A DNA stretch of 32,119 nt from a virus. The position numbers and the translations under genes were made by a program. Each line of letters begins with the position of its first letter. Within the stretch, counting starts at the first letter, position 1. Under the pieces are notes generated by a model. The model worked only from the letters and a program-made list of their open reading frames with translations, was not told the origin of the DNA and ran no database searches. Where the stretch lies: positions 1 to 32,119 of IMG/VR virus record IMGVR_UViG_3300030503_000109, one strand, 5' to 3'. Positions 12,534 to 20,006 of this stretch are shown piece after piece.

Positions 12534-12767
12534 TTATTGCTGGGCTGGTGCAGCGGGTTGAGCGGGAGCTGGCGCCGTGACGGAAGTCGTCGGCGCAGCC
12601 CTGCTAAAGCTGATTGGCAGGCTCTTCACGCCATGCCAGGTCGTGATGGTTCCAATCATCCCGAACGCCGCATCACGCAGCATCGGGTCATTGATCTTCA
12701 GGAAGTCGCAGGCCGCCAGAAACACGAATAGCAGCCCGACCGAGACAGGTTTGATGAGTTCGTCCAT
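12534..12767 (-). CDS. Small membrane protein, holin-like candidate
   Basis: I chose ATG 12767 rather than longer forms because the product then starts MDELIKPVSVGLLFVFLAACDFL, a clean membrane protein of 77 residues. It has one clear hydrophobic segment, a second weaker one (MLRDAAFGMIGTITTWHGV) and an Ala/Pro/Gln-rich tail. Size and position fit a second holin or a regulator, but no family was recognised. Confidence 0.6.
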   Translation of the reverse strand: MDELIKPVSVGLLFVFLAACDFLKINDPMLRDAAFGMIGTITTWHGVKSLPISFSRAAPTTSVTAPAPAQPAAPAQQ

Positions 12768-12775
12768 TGATGCTC

Positions 12776-13261
12776 CTATTGCTGGTGGTGAATGACTTCT
12801 GAAGCGGAGAACTGATAGCCCTCCTTGCCATATTTCTGCGCAATCCAGATCGGAAAAGGCAATGCATGCATGCCCTCGTCCTTCCCGATGTGATGGACCT
12901 TGCAAAGCAACATGCCGTTGACGGTCATGTCGTCGACGAACTGGGTCCAGTCGGTGAAGCTGTCCCAGTCGAATGCCCGGATCGCTTCGCCCCAGACGCC
13001 GGCCTGCGCATCGACCTTAAAGCGGTCCCAGTCGATCATCTCGGCGAACGAGCGCTCGATCGGGTGGTGGTGCGCCTCGAGCGGGTGGCCGGATTCTTCA
13101 GCGGTGGCGTTGCAGATGTAGCAGCGGCCCCCCTCGCGCTCGATCAGTTCTTTGCGCGTACGCGTGAACAGCGCGGTCGTCGTACGCGGGTCGTGGCCCG
13201 GGATGTTGACGTCGACCGTCAACGTTTCTTTCTCTTCGTGGATCTGGGTAACGTCGGTCAT
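12776..13261 (-). CDS. HNH-like zinc-binding protein
   Basis: The 161-residue protein has CYIC (CxxC), then EAHHHPIERS and later CKVHH, an arrangement that recalls HNH nuclease folds with a structural zinc. The canonical order is loose, so nuclease activity is not certain. The N-terminus is acidic and there is no secretion signal. Terminase-linked HNH proteins sit beside packaging genes, whereas this one lies downstream of the tailspike. It could be a free-standing nuclease or a repurposed fold. Confidence 0.55.
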   Translation of the reverse strand: MTDVTQIHEEKETLTVDVNIPGHDPRTTTALFTRTRKELIEREGGRCYICNATAEESGHPLEAHHHPIERSFAEMIDWDRFKVDAQAGVWGEAIRAFDWDSFTDWTQFVDDMTVNGMLLCKVHHIGKDEGMHALPFPIWIAQKYGKEGYQFSASEVIHHQQ

Positions 13262-13272
13262 GTCCGTAAACG

Positions 13273-13293
13273 AAAAAACCGGCCTAAGCCGGT
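13273..13293 (-). terminator. Intrinsic terminator after the tailspike gene
   Basis: ACCGGC (13278-13283) and GCCGGT (13288-13293) pair around CTAA. On the - strand the stem is followed by TTTTTT. It separates the tailspike from the HNH-like gene. Confidence 0.85.
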
Positions 13294-13341
13294 GTGGTGA
13301 TTCGAGGGGCGTAACGTGGTGGGGTGTTACGGGGAGAGTGC

Positions 13342-15771
13342 CTAACCGAAACCGAACGGGATAACTGTGACCAGTCGCGAGGACGTGTACAGACTATGCA
13401 CAACAATGTCGCCGCTCGAATTCATGTAGACATTGAACGTGCCGCTCACCGCTGGATCGACACCAACGGTCGTTCCTACGGTGAACTTCGAGCCCACCGC
13501 TCCGGCAGTGCTTATTGCCGCGGATGCGCCGGCGGAATTAATCCATGCGTAGCCGCCGGTCCCTTCCGTGTCGGCCTGGATCAAGATTGTCCCGCGCTTG
13601 AACGACGCCAGATTTGGCAACACGAACGTGGACACCTGTCCAACAGCCATGTTCACCGACTGAAGTCCGGGTAGCACGCCGGGGTACTGTCCAATATAAG
13701 GCGTTATCCAGCAGCCATCCACATAGACATTTTCCGGATTGGACGCGCCCGTTTCGATGCGTAGGCGCGCGCCAGTCGCCTGCAATAGTGCAGCAGTAAT
13801 CTGCGCCGCTGAAATATAAAACTGGATGGCTCCATAGGTTGCAGGACACGCCACAGGCGTCGATACGGTTGCTCCGACATGCGAACTCAACGTTCCCAGC
13901 CCAGACTGCGAGCGACAGCGAACGGAAACGATAAATCCCTGCGGGCAGTCCTGCATCGAACCAATCGGGATGGTGAGGATTGGAATGCCTGAGCCGTTTG
14001 ATACCGCAACAGTACCTTCGATGTTGTTCAATACATTCGATCCGTCTGCAGCAAACGGATTATTCCCACTGGTCAACTTGTGTGCGCTGATGAACATCGG
14101 ACCATAGCTTGCCAGCGCCTCGCCCACGATTGTCCCGTTACTAGCCTTTCGCACGGGTTCGACACGAATTGCTGACGTTGATGTGTTTACAGTTGCGGGA
14201 ATAGAGCCTGTTGTATCGACGTTCTTCAGCGTGAGCGCGGTATTGCTTGTGATGTTGTACAGATTAATGAGGGTGTCAACGCCACTCAGCATGATCTTGT
14301 CGATCATCACATTTACATTGATTCCCGACGAGCCCAGCCGAAAGATATTCAGAAATCCATTTGGGTTGCTGAAGTTTGTGATGCTTAGGCCCGTGAACCA
14401 CCCTTCAGAGCACTGGTTAAGGTCGAAGATAGAGTACGCAGGCGATCCGGGAACGGTCGCACCGCCCCATTCAAACTTTGCGTCTGTCACGCGGAAGATG
14501 AAAAGTCCCGAAAGCAGCGACGATCGAAAGATGGTGCCGGTATTTGCCTCAAAATGACATTTGTCGAGAAAGTTAATATCATTTACGTTGTTCTGACCAT
14601 TGCTTGCGACCACGTCGTCGAACAGAATAATCTGCGAGGATGGCGCGCTGTTGCGTCGAAATACCGTATTGTTGAATGTGAATTCCTGGCACGCCTGCAT
14701 GCGCATCGCACAGCCGTTCGAGTACTGCACGCCGCAGCTATCGAACTCACAGACGGCAACGCCAAGCATAGTCAAAAGCGAGTCTGACGCTGGCAGATTA
14801 TTGCCATGAAACAAGACGTTTTCAAACTTGACGCCGAGCGTGTAATTGACGATTCCGCCTGGCGCAGTGTCCGATACCTTGCCGACGAGCAGCAACTGTG
14901 CCGCCGTCGAACTATTCAACATCAGGGTCGCACCGCCACCCGAGAAAGTGGAGGGTCCTTCGCCTTTTATGCCAAATGATTTTCGAATGATGGACAGGCT
15001 ATTGCACAGGTACACTGCGCCCGACCGCAACAGCATCGTGCCGCCGACTGGAAGCGCAGCGAGGCAGGCGTTAAGCGCAGCGCTGCTGTCGAATGTTGAC
15101 ATGCCAGGCTGAGTCGAATCCTGCGCGCCCCACCATTCTGGCCGACACCCACCCAGACTATTCAGACGTTGCCAGGCGTTGCCATTGCCATCGAAAATGA
15201 TCGTTCCGCCATTGTCGGAAAGTCCCGTCGCGCTGCTCAGCCTGCCGAACTCGCCAGCTATCCCTGGTGCATTTATCACGCAATACGTGCGTATGCCGGT
15301 ATAGCTGCGCAATGCGGAATAACTCGGCAAGGTCAGCGTGCCGATGACGAAATCCGCTATTGCATTGAGGGTCGTTTGAAGTAGCCCGGCCCCGCGTGAC
15401 AGCGGAACGGTTTCGGCTCCCGTCAACGTCCCGGCAGACGTAGCCGTCCCATTCGCAATAGCGCTATAAGCATTCGCCGAAGCGGTAGCAGAAGCCGCCG
15501 CAGCCTCCGCTTCTGCTGTTGCCGTACCTGCGGCCGCAGTAGCTACGCCCGCCTCAGACGTAGCAGTAGCCGCCGCTGCTGTGGCAGTCGCGGCGCTCGC
15601 CGTCGTACTGGCAACCGCTTGCGTGATCTGCTGATTAGCAGCCCCGCTGATCGAGCCAAGTTGAAGAATCTGGGTCTGCGGCGGCTGTGTAATCTCAATC
15701 GTCGACCCAGATGGTCCGGAAACCTCAAGCGAAGGGACCGAATAAGTGACCGTAATTTCGAGCGTGCTCAT
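13342..15771 (-). CDS. Tailspike with right-handed beta-helix (pectate-lyase-like) domain
   Basis: The 809-residue protein starts at ATG 15771. The N-terminal part is a short beta domain for particle attachment. An Ala/Thr/Ser-rich helical stretch follows (about residues 45-110, many ATA/AAA triplets), as in trimeric phage fibres. From about residue 200 (GCRPEWWGAQDST) the sequence fits pectate-lyase-like phage depolymerases, with regularly spaced Asn and short beta strands. The last 200 residues look like a carbohydrate-binding and trimerisation domain. Such spikes bind and often cut host capsule or O-antigen. The sugar specificity cannot be read from the sequence. The gene is visibly less GC-rich than neighbouring tail genes. 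Confidence 0.85.
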   Translation of the reverse strand: MSTLEITVTYSVPSLEVSGPSGSTIEITQPPQTQILQLGSISGAANQQITQAVASTTASAATATAAAATATSEAGVATAAAGTATAEAEAAAASATASANAYSAIANGTATSAGTLTGAETVPLSRGAGLLQTTLNAIADFVIGTLTLPSYSALRSYTGIRTYCVINAPGIAGEFGRLSSATGLSDNGGTIIFDGNGNAWQRLNSLGGCRPEWWGAQDSTQPGMSTFDSSAALNACLAALPVGGTMLLRSGAVYLCNSLSIIRKSFGIKGEGPSTFSGGGATLMLNSSTAAQLLLVGKVSDTAPGGIVNYTLGVKFENVLFHGNNLPASDSLLTMLGVAVCEFDSCGVQYSNGCAMRMQACQEFTFNNTVFRRNSAPSSQIILFDDVVASNGQNNVNDINFLDKCHFEANTGTIFRSSLLSGLFIFRVTDAKFEWGGATVPGSPAYSIFDLNQCSEGWFTGLSITNFSNPNGFLNIFRLGSSGINVNVMIDKIMLSGVDTLINLYNITSNTALTLKNVDTTGSIPATVNTSTSAIRVEPVRKASNGTIVGEALASYGPMFISAHKLTSGNNPFAADGSNVLNNIEGTVAVSNGSGIPILTIPIGSMQDCPQGFIVSVRCRSQSGLGTLSSHVGATVSTPVACPATYGAIQFYISAAQITAALLQATGARLRIETGASNPENVYVDGCWITPYIGQYPGVLPGLQSVNMAVGQVSTFVLPNLASFKRGTILIQADTEGTGGYAWINSAGASAAISTAGAVGSKFTVGTTVGVDPAVSGTFNVYMNSSGDIVVHSLYTSSRLVTVIPFGFG

Positions 15772-15774
15772 CGG

Positions 15775-16197
15775 TCACGCCTCCGGGTCAAAGAACACCG
15801 GGCCTTCGAACAGGAAATTTGCTTTCCCAGTGGGATCGATATATTTGAGATTCGTGACCCCGAGTTCGAATACTTTGAAGCCGCCCGGAGCTCCCGGCTG
15901 CGGCATTGGAATGCCGCTAGCGGACAGCACGCTCGTATCCGCATTTGCGAAGATCAGATCGAACGTTCCGGCCGTTCCTCCGAGCCAGATATAGCTTCCC
16001 GACGATTGCGCAGACGACAGCGTCAGCAATGTATCCGGACTTCCGATGGAGGCGCGGATTGGCAGGAACATCTGGTAGCCCGTCAAATTCATCGGGTTGC
16101 CGTTGTCGTCCTTCCAGAGGCACGAGAGCGTCAGATCTGCGCCCTGCTTTATGGTGAACGAAAAAGGCGCGACGCCCGAGCCTACGAAAGTGTTCAT
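15775..16197 (-). CDS. Hypothetical tail-associated protein upstream of the tailspike, 140 aa
   Basis: ATG 16197 has CGGAG just upstream, and the gene ends 3 nt before the tailspike start, so the two are probably translated together. The product is beta-rich (FSFTIKQGADLTLSCLWKDDNG), resembling an immunoglobulin-like or BppU-type N-terminal sandwich. It may attach the spike to the baseplate or act as its chaperone; that is inference from position. Confidence 0.6.
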   Translation of the reverse strand: MNTFVGSGVAPFSFTIKQGADLTLSCLWKDDNGNPMNLTGYQMFLPIRASIGSPDTLLTLSSAQSSGSYIWLGGTAGTFDLIFANADTSVLSASGIPMPQPGAPGGFKVFELGVTNLKYIDPTGKANFLFEGPVFFDPEA

Positions 16198-16213
16198 GCA
16201 AATCTCCGGGCGC

Positions 16214-16236
16214 AAAAAAGCCGCCTCTCGGGCGGC
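16214..16236 (-). terminator. Intrinsic terminator after the endolysin gene
   Basis: GCCGCC (16220-16225) and GGCGGC (16231-16236) form the stem, and the - strand continues into TTTTTT. It closes the holin/endolysin pair. Confidence 0.85.
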
Positions 16237-16258
16237 CTCATGGTGAGAATGTTCGGGA

Positions 16259-16831
16259 TCAGGAAATGCCGAGCGCCTTCTTGGCCGCGCCGTACAGCGC
16301 CGCGCGATCGACCCAGCCGTTTGGCATCGCCTTCGACGTCGCGCTTCCCAGATTCACCGCGCGCGAGACCCCGAGGAAGTTGCCGGCGAGTGCGAGCGTG
16401 CTGAGCTTCCGATTGAACCAGTACCAGCCTGCCGACATCGCGGCGTTCGCTGGCTGCTCGAGCAACTCGGGATGATTCAGGAGGTCGAGATCAAGGCCGA
16501 CCGCGGCGAGCGTGTAATTGCGCCGGCCAGTGATCTGGATGAGGCCGCGGCCGCAGAACAGATGGCCGTCGCCGGGCTGCGTATTGCCGAGCTCGGTCGC
16601 TTTCGTCGAAGGCGGCTCATATGCGCGCTGAGCCTGCGTCGGGCCCCAGATCTCCTGGGTATATCCGAGGTACACGGACTCGACGCCGATGGTCGCGAGG
16701 AAGGCAGCGACGTCCAGCGGCTCAGCAATCTGGTACTTATCGCAAGCCTCTTGGATTGGCTGCACCCATTGCGCAGCGCGCATCTGCGTAGCGCCGCAGC
16801 CGGCGGCAATGATGGCGGGCGTGAGATTCAT
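16259..16831 (-). CDS. Endolysin, GH19 chitinase-like muramidase
   Basis: The 190-residue protein has the GH19 signature: FLATIGVES with the likely catalytic Glu51, then GDGHLFCGRGLIQITGRRNY and a C-terminal SAGWYWFNRK region. GH19 phage lysins cut peptidoglycan glycan strands. There is no signal peptide or SAR domain, so a holin is needed for export. The start overlaps the stop of the holin-like gene by 4 nt. Confidence 0.9.
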   Translation of the reverse strand: MNLTPAIIAAGCGATQMRAAQWVQPIQEACDKYQIAEPLDVAAFLATIGVESVYLGYTQEIWGPTQAQRAYEPPSTKATELGNTQPGDGHLFCGRGLIQITGRRNYTLAAVGLDLDLLNHPELLEQPANAAMSAGWYWFNRKLSTLALAGNFLGVSRAVNLGSATSKAMPNGWVDRAALYGAAKKALGIS

Positions 16832-17007
16832 AGCGCCGAGCTACCGTGTAGCACCAGCGTTGTAATAAGAGCCGCCATCCCGCATATCAGCGCCCCCACG
16901 CTCGTAATCAGGATCCGCTCGAGTCTTGCCAATCTGGAATTGATCTGGCCATATCGCTCGAGGCAGACCGCCTCATGGCTATTCAGGCGGGCTTCGGTTT
17001 CTGTCAT
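16828..17007 (-). CDS. Holin-like small membrane protein (XhlA-like)
   Basis: The 59-residue product starts at ATG 17007. An upstream in-frame TTG at 17022 is the alternative. A charged N-terminal helix (MTETEARLNSHEAV, then INSRLARLERI) looks like a coiled coil and is followed by one membrane segment, LITSVGALICGMAALITTLVL. This layout is that of XhlA-type holin/haemolysin partners. It is directly upstream of, and overlaps, the endolysin gene. The start lies just 17 nt after the T run of the preceding terminator. Confidence 0.7.
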   Translation of the reverse strand: MTETEARLNSHEAVCLERYGQINSRLARLERILITSVGALICGMAALITTLVLHGSSAL

Positions 17008-17023
17008 GAGGAGTCCAGGCAAG

Positions 17024-17045
17024 AAAAAAGCCGCCCGAAGGCGGC
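17024..17045 (-). terminator. Intrinsic terminator just before the lysis genes
   Basis: GCCGCC (17030-17035), loop CGAA, GGCGGC (17040-17045), with TTTTTT following on the - strand. Leftward transcription arriving from the tail genes would stop here, only 17 nt before the holin-like start. Lysis expression would therefore need read-through or antitermination. Confidence 0.85.
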
Positions 17046-17071
17046 TTGTTGGTCGAGTCGTTATTTACTAC

Positions 17072-17100
17072 TTGACACATAGGCGGATTCCGCCTACCTT
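17072..17100 (+). promoter_or_regulatory. Moron promoter with palindromic operator in the spacer
   Basis: TTGACA (17072-17077) is a perfect -35 and TACCTT (17095-17100) a fair -10, with a 17-nt spacer. The spacer holds a perfect 17-bp palindrome: TAGGCGGA (17080-17087), T, TCCGCCTA (17089-17096). It points to the HTH, barrel and GH32 genes. A regulator bound here would block initiation, and the HTH protein encoded next is the obvious candidate (inference). The GGAAAT ribosome binding site and ATG 17153 follow. Confidence 0.7.
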
Positions 17101-17198
17101 TCGGTCCATAGGAAGCGCACTCGCGCGGCCGCCATCCGAAAGGAAATTCATCATGAAATACCGCTTTCGCGCCCTCGCGCGTATTGGATCAACTCGAC

Positions 17199-17498
17199 AT
17201 GCTCTTTCGCCCGCCTTCGGTCGCACAAATGAAGCAGTGGAAGGAGCGGCTCGGCTACTCCGGCACTCAGATGGCCCGCATTCTTGGGCTCAAAACAAGC
17301 CGACGCTGGCGCGAGTATGCGGACGAGAACAAGCCGCAAGGCATGCCGCCGGCGAACCTCTTCATGGGCGCCGCGCTGGTCACGCTCCCGCAATCGGACA
17401 TCGACCGAGTTCTAGAGACCATGCGCGAGATCGGCGCGGTTATCGACCTGGACGCGGCCTCCGATTCCCCGGCGCACGATGGAGAGCCGCAGCCGTAG
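17199..17498 (+). CDS. Small HTH (XRE-like) regulator in the moron island
   Basis: The product is about 99 residues from ATG 17199 (104 if TTG 17184 is used). WKERLGYSGTQMARILGL fits a helix-turn-helix of the XRE type, followed by SRRWREYADENKPQGMPP. Neither start has a good Shine-Dalgarno. The good one (AAGGAAAT) serves ATG 17153 in another frame. The stop is 2 nt before ATG 17501 of the barrel gene. It may autoregulate through the palindrome at 17080-17096. It appears to sit inside the signal-peptide region of the barrel gene. Confidence 0.65.
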   Translation: MLFRPPSVAQMKQWKERLGYSGTQMARILGLKTSRRWREYADENKPQGMPPANLFMGAALVTLPQSDIDRVLETMREIGAVIDLDAASDSPAHDGEPQP

Positions 17499-17500
17499 CC

Positions 17501-18208
17501 ATGACGCTTGGGTGTGCCGCCGTCGGCGCACACGCTGAATCGTTCTTCCATGCAGAGGCCGGGCTAGGCGCCACAAACTTCACGGCGATGGGCGATGGCA
17601 TGTATTACCAGCAGGGCTTCTCGCATCACCTGAAGCTACGCGTGCCCGCCGGCCAAGTCGGTATCGGCATCGACGCCCTTCCCTACTCGCCCGGATCATG
17701 GGTTCCAGGCGTGGCCGCGAATCTCTCATATCTCTACTTCGGGACCGCCAACATCCGTGGCGACGCCGTCCCGGATGCGACCGACTATGCGAACGGCGTC
17801 GGCGGCTACAACCCGAAGACGCAAGCCTGCAACGGCACGTGCGGCCCGATGCGCTACTTCGACACCGGCGGCTCGCTGCAAGCGTTAGCGCTCACGATCG
17901 AGCCGTTCTACGAAGTCGGCAACTGGCGCTTCAGCGTCGAGGGCGGCCCTGCCATCTTCAAGGGCACGTGGACGTCGACAATGACGGTCATTTCGCCGAC
18001 CAGCCCATGGGGGCCGCAGGGTTCCGTCCAGACGCTGGCGCACGATCCGAAGCCGCAACTGACCTGGACAGCCGGTGCATCGGTCGCCTACAAGAAGGTG
18101 ACGCTGCGCTACACCTATATCAGCACACCATCGAAGAACGTGAGCAACTCGAACGTGCCGCTCGGGTTCCGCGCGGCGCATATGGTGACGCTCGGGTATA
18201 AATTCTGA
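17501..18208 (+). CDS. Phage-encoded outer-membrane beta-barrel protein
   Basis: The mature part has alternating hydrophobic/polar strands (HAEAGLGATNF, LKLRVPAGQVGIGID, TIEPFYEVGNWRFSVEGG) and ends in Phe (VTLGYKF), the usual C-terminal signal of outer-membrane barrels. From ATG 17501 the leader is only MTLGCAAVGAHA, lacking a basic N-region. In the same frame, ATG 17153 with a good Shine-Dalgarno begins MKYRFRALA. Joining the two pieces would restore a perfect signal peptide. Surface barrels carried by phages often modify adhesion or block superinfection; none of this is shown here. It is a moron on the strand opposite to the late genes. Confidence 0.72.
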   Translation: MTLGCAAVGAHAESFFHAEAGLGATNFTAMGDGMYYQQGFSHHLKLRVPAGQVGIGIDALPYSPGSWVPGVAANLSYLYFGTANIRGDAVPDATDYANGVGGYNPKTQACNGTCGPMRYFDTGGSLQALALTIEPFYEVGNWRFSVEGGPAIFKGTWTSTMTVISPTSPWGPQGSVQTLAHDPKPQLTWTAGASVAYKKVTLRYTYISTPSKNVSNSNVPLGFRAAHMVTLGYKF

Positions 18209-18289
18209 ACCATTTGGCTTCGCGAATGCGTCTGCTACCATTTGCCGCCACGCAGCACCTATTTTGACCTCTGCACAAGGCGGATACAC

Positions 18290-19801
18290 TTGAAACTGCT
18301 TATCGGACTTATTTTGTCGCTGGCTTTTGCTGGCATCTGTCAAGCTGCGCAAGGCCAGCGTCCCGAATTCCATTTTACGCCGTTACATGGCTGGATAAAT
18401 GACCCTAACGGGATGTTCGAAGAGAACGGAATTTACCACCTTTACTACCAGTACTACGGTGGGGGCTGGGAACTCAGTGACGGCCGCTTTAAGAACGGCT
18501 TGGACTGGGGGCCAATGCAATGGGGCCACGCCACCAGTACTGATCTGATGCATTGGCGCCAGCAAAGCGTGGCTATTCTGCCCGATAAACGTATAGCAAA
18601 TCGAGAAGTCGAAGGGATGGCCTATTCAGGGAGTGTGGTCCTCGATAGTCAGAATACTAGCGGCTTCGGAAGTAAGGCGAATCCTCCGCTAGTCGCAGCG
18701 TACACGGCGGCCGACACTTTTGGACCTGGCAGCGGTCAGCGTCAGGCGTTGGCATATAGCCTCGACCACGGCTACACGTGGAAAAAATATGCCGAAAACC
18801 CCGTCCTTCCATACAACAACACGGCGGACTTTCGTGACCCTAAAGTGTTTTGGGATGAAGCCCGATCGCGATGGTCAATGGTCGTCACGTGCGGAGACCA
18901 TTTGTGCTTCTTTCGATCATCCAATCTAAAACTGTGGACTCCATCGGGTCGGTTTGGTGATGCCTTTGCGAAGGACGAGGCACCTTGGGAATGCCCCGAT
19001 CTGTTTCCCCTGCAAACAAAGAAGGATGGCCGTCTCGTAACTAAATGGGCCCTTCTCGTCAGCGTTCAACATGGTGCGCCATCGGGTTCGTTCGGGACGC
19101 GCTATTTCATAGGCGATTTCAATGGTGAGACGTTCACCCCTGATTCATCAGATTCAACGCCTCAATGGCTCGACTACGGAAGCGATTTTTATGCTGCACG
19201 GACATTCGAGCCATATCCTGCAGGTCCCTCAAAGCGAGTCTTGCTAGCATGGATGAGTAACTGGACGTATGCCCATGTTTTACCCGCTCAGAACTATCGC
19301 GGGGAAATGAGCGTTCCAAGAATCATCTCGCTTAAGAGCACCGCGCGCGGTTATTACCTCGCCCAGCGGCCGGCGCCATCCATCATGAAGCGGTTGCACA
19401 ACGAAAATGTGTCCATCAATCTTGATGGATCAATGTTCAACCAAATCAAGAAGGTCAATTCTGTTGCTGTCCTGAATGTCCATTTCAAACCGACAGGAGG
19501 GCGCAAGAACCTAAGCGTTGAGATGGCTCAAGTGAGCGGCGGCAAGATCAAGATTACCTACTCGGAAAAAAACTCGACTCTCACCGTCGATCGTAGCGAC
19601 TATGCTGGATATGCATTCCCGAATCCTACGAACGTTATATCGGCGCCAGTACCTCAGACTGACGAAGGCCTGAAACTTTCAATTTTGTTAGACCGGACAT
19701 CGATGGAGATATTTGCCGACGACGGGAAAGTGACCTTCACAAATCTGATTTACCCTAAAAACTTAGGTCCTTATATCGTCACCGCCGGAATGGGTCGTTG
19801 A
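18290..19801 (+). CDS. Secreted GH32 beta-fructosidase (levanase/inulinase-like)
   Basis: The start is TTG 18290, with AAGGCGG shortly upstream; it gives the signal peptide MKLLIGLILSLAFAGICQA and a 503-residue protein. The GH32 five-blade propeller is complete. WINDPNG carries the nucleophile Asp38, FRDP the transition-state Asp183 and WECPD the acid/base Glu234. The C-terminal beta-sandwich ends with SMEIFADDGKVTF. Enzymes of this family hydrolyse sucrose, levan or inulin, and the sequence does not separate these. The DNA is more AT-rich than neighbouring genes, a sign of transfer. It sits between tail-fibre and lysis genes on the opposite strand and ends 14 nt from a convergent gene. It could feed the lysogen or strip levan from cells. 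Confidence 0.92.
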   Translation: MKLLIGLILSLAFAGICQAAQGQRPEFHFTPLHGWINDPNGMFEENGIYHLYYQYYGGGWELSDGRFKNGLDWGPMQWGHATSTDLMHWRQQSVAILPDKRIANREVEGMAYSGSVVLDSQNTSGFGSKANPPLVAAYTAADTFGPGSGQRQALAYSLDHGYTWKKYAENPVLPYNNTADFRDPKVFWDEARSRWSMVVTCGDHLCFFRSSNLKLWTPSGRFGDAFAKDEAPWECPDLFPLQTKKDGRLVTKWALLVSVQHGAPSGSFGTRYFIGDFNGETFTPDSSDSTPQWLDYGSDFYAARTFEPYPAGPSKRVLLAWMSNWTYAHVLPAQNYRGEMSVPRIISLKSTARGYYLAQRPAPSIMKRLHNENVSINLDGSMFNQIKKVNSVAVLNVHFKPTGGRKNLSVEMAQVSGGKIKITYSEKNSTLTVDRSDYAGYAFPNPTNVISAPVPQTDEGLKLSILLDRTSMEIFADDGKVTFTNLIYPKNLGPYIVTAGMGR

Positions 19802-19815
19802 TTTATCATCGCGGC

Positions 19816-20004
19816 CTATCCTGCTAGTGGCGGCAACCCGATTTGCGACATCGATGTCTTCGACAAGAAATACTCACTCCATCGAGCATCGCTCGTGTCG
19901 ATTTCACCTTGGAATGGCCAACTCGAAGCGGGTTGAGGGCTATCCGCGTATCCAGTGATCGTCGCTTGAGTTGCGTCGGAGAATTGCACGTTGATCGTCG
20001 CCAT
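19816..20004 (-). CDS. Small protein downstream of the tail fibre, 62 aa
   Basis: The ATG at 20004 lies just after the tail-fibre stop (20007), so translation is probably coupled. The start MATINVQFSDATQATITGYADS and the tail with ARWSEYFLSKT resemble short proteins often found behind phage tail fibres. It is probably a fibre-assembly or tail-tip component. The function is unknown. Confidence 0.6.
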   Translation of the reverse strand: MATINVQFSDATQATITGYADSPQPASSWPFQGEIDTSDARWSEYFLSKTSMSQIGLPPLAG

Positions 20005-20006
20005 AA

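Noticed and set aside
13342-15771. DGR-type variable region in the tailspike or fibre
   Set aside because: I saw no segment resembling the TR 3' end in the tailspike or the tail fibre.
16472-17152. Very long + strand frame leading into the barrel gene
   Set aside because: It is antisense to the endolysin and holin-like genes and lies upstream of the mapped promoter elements; it is a high-GC shadow frame.
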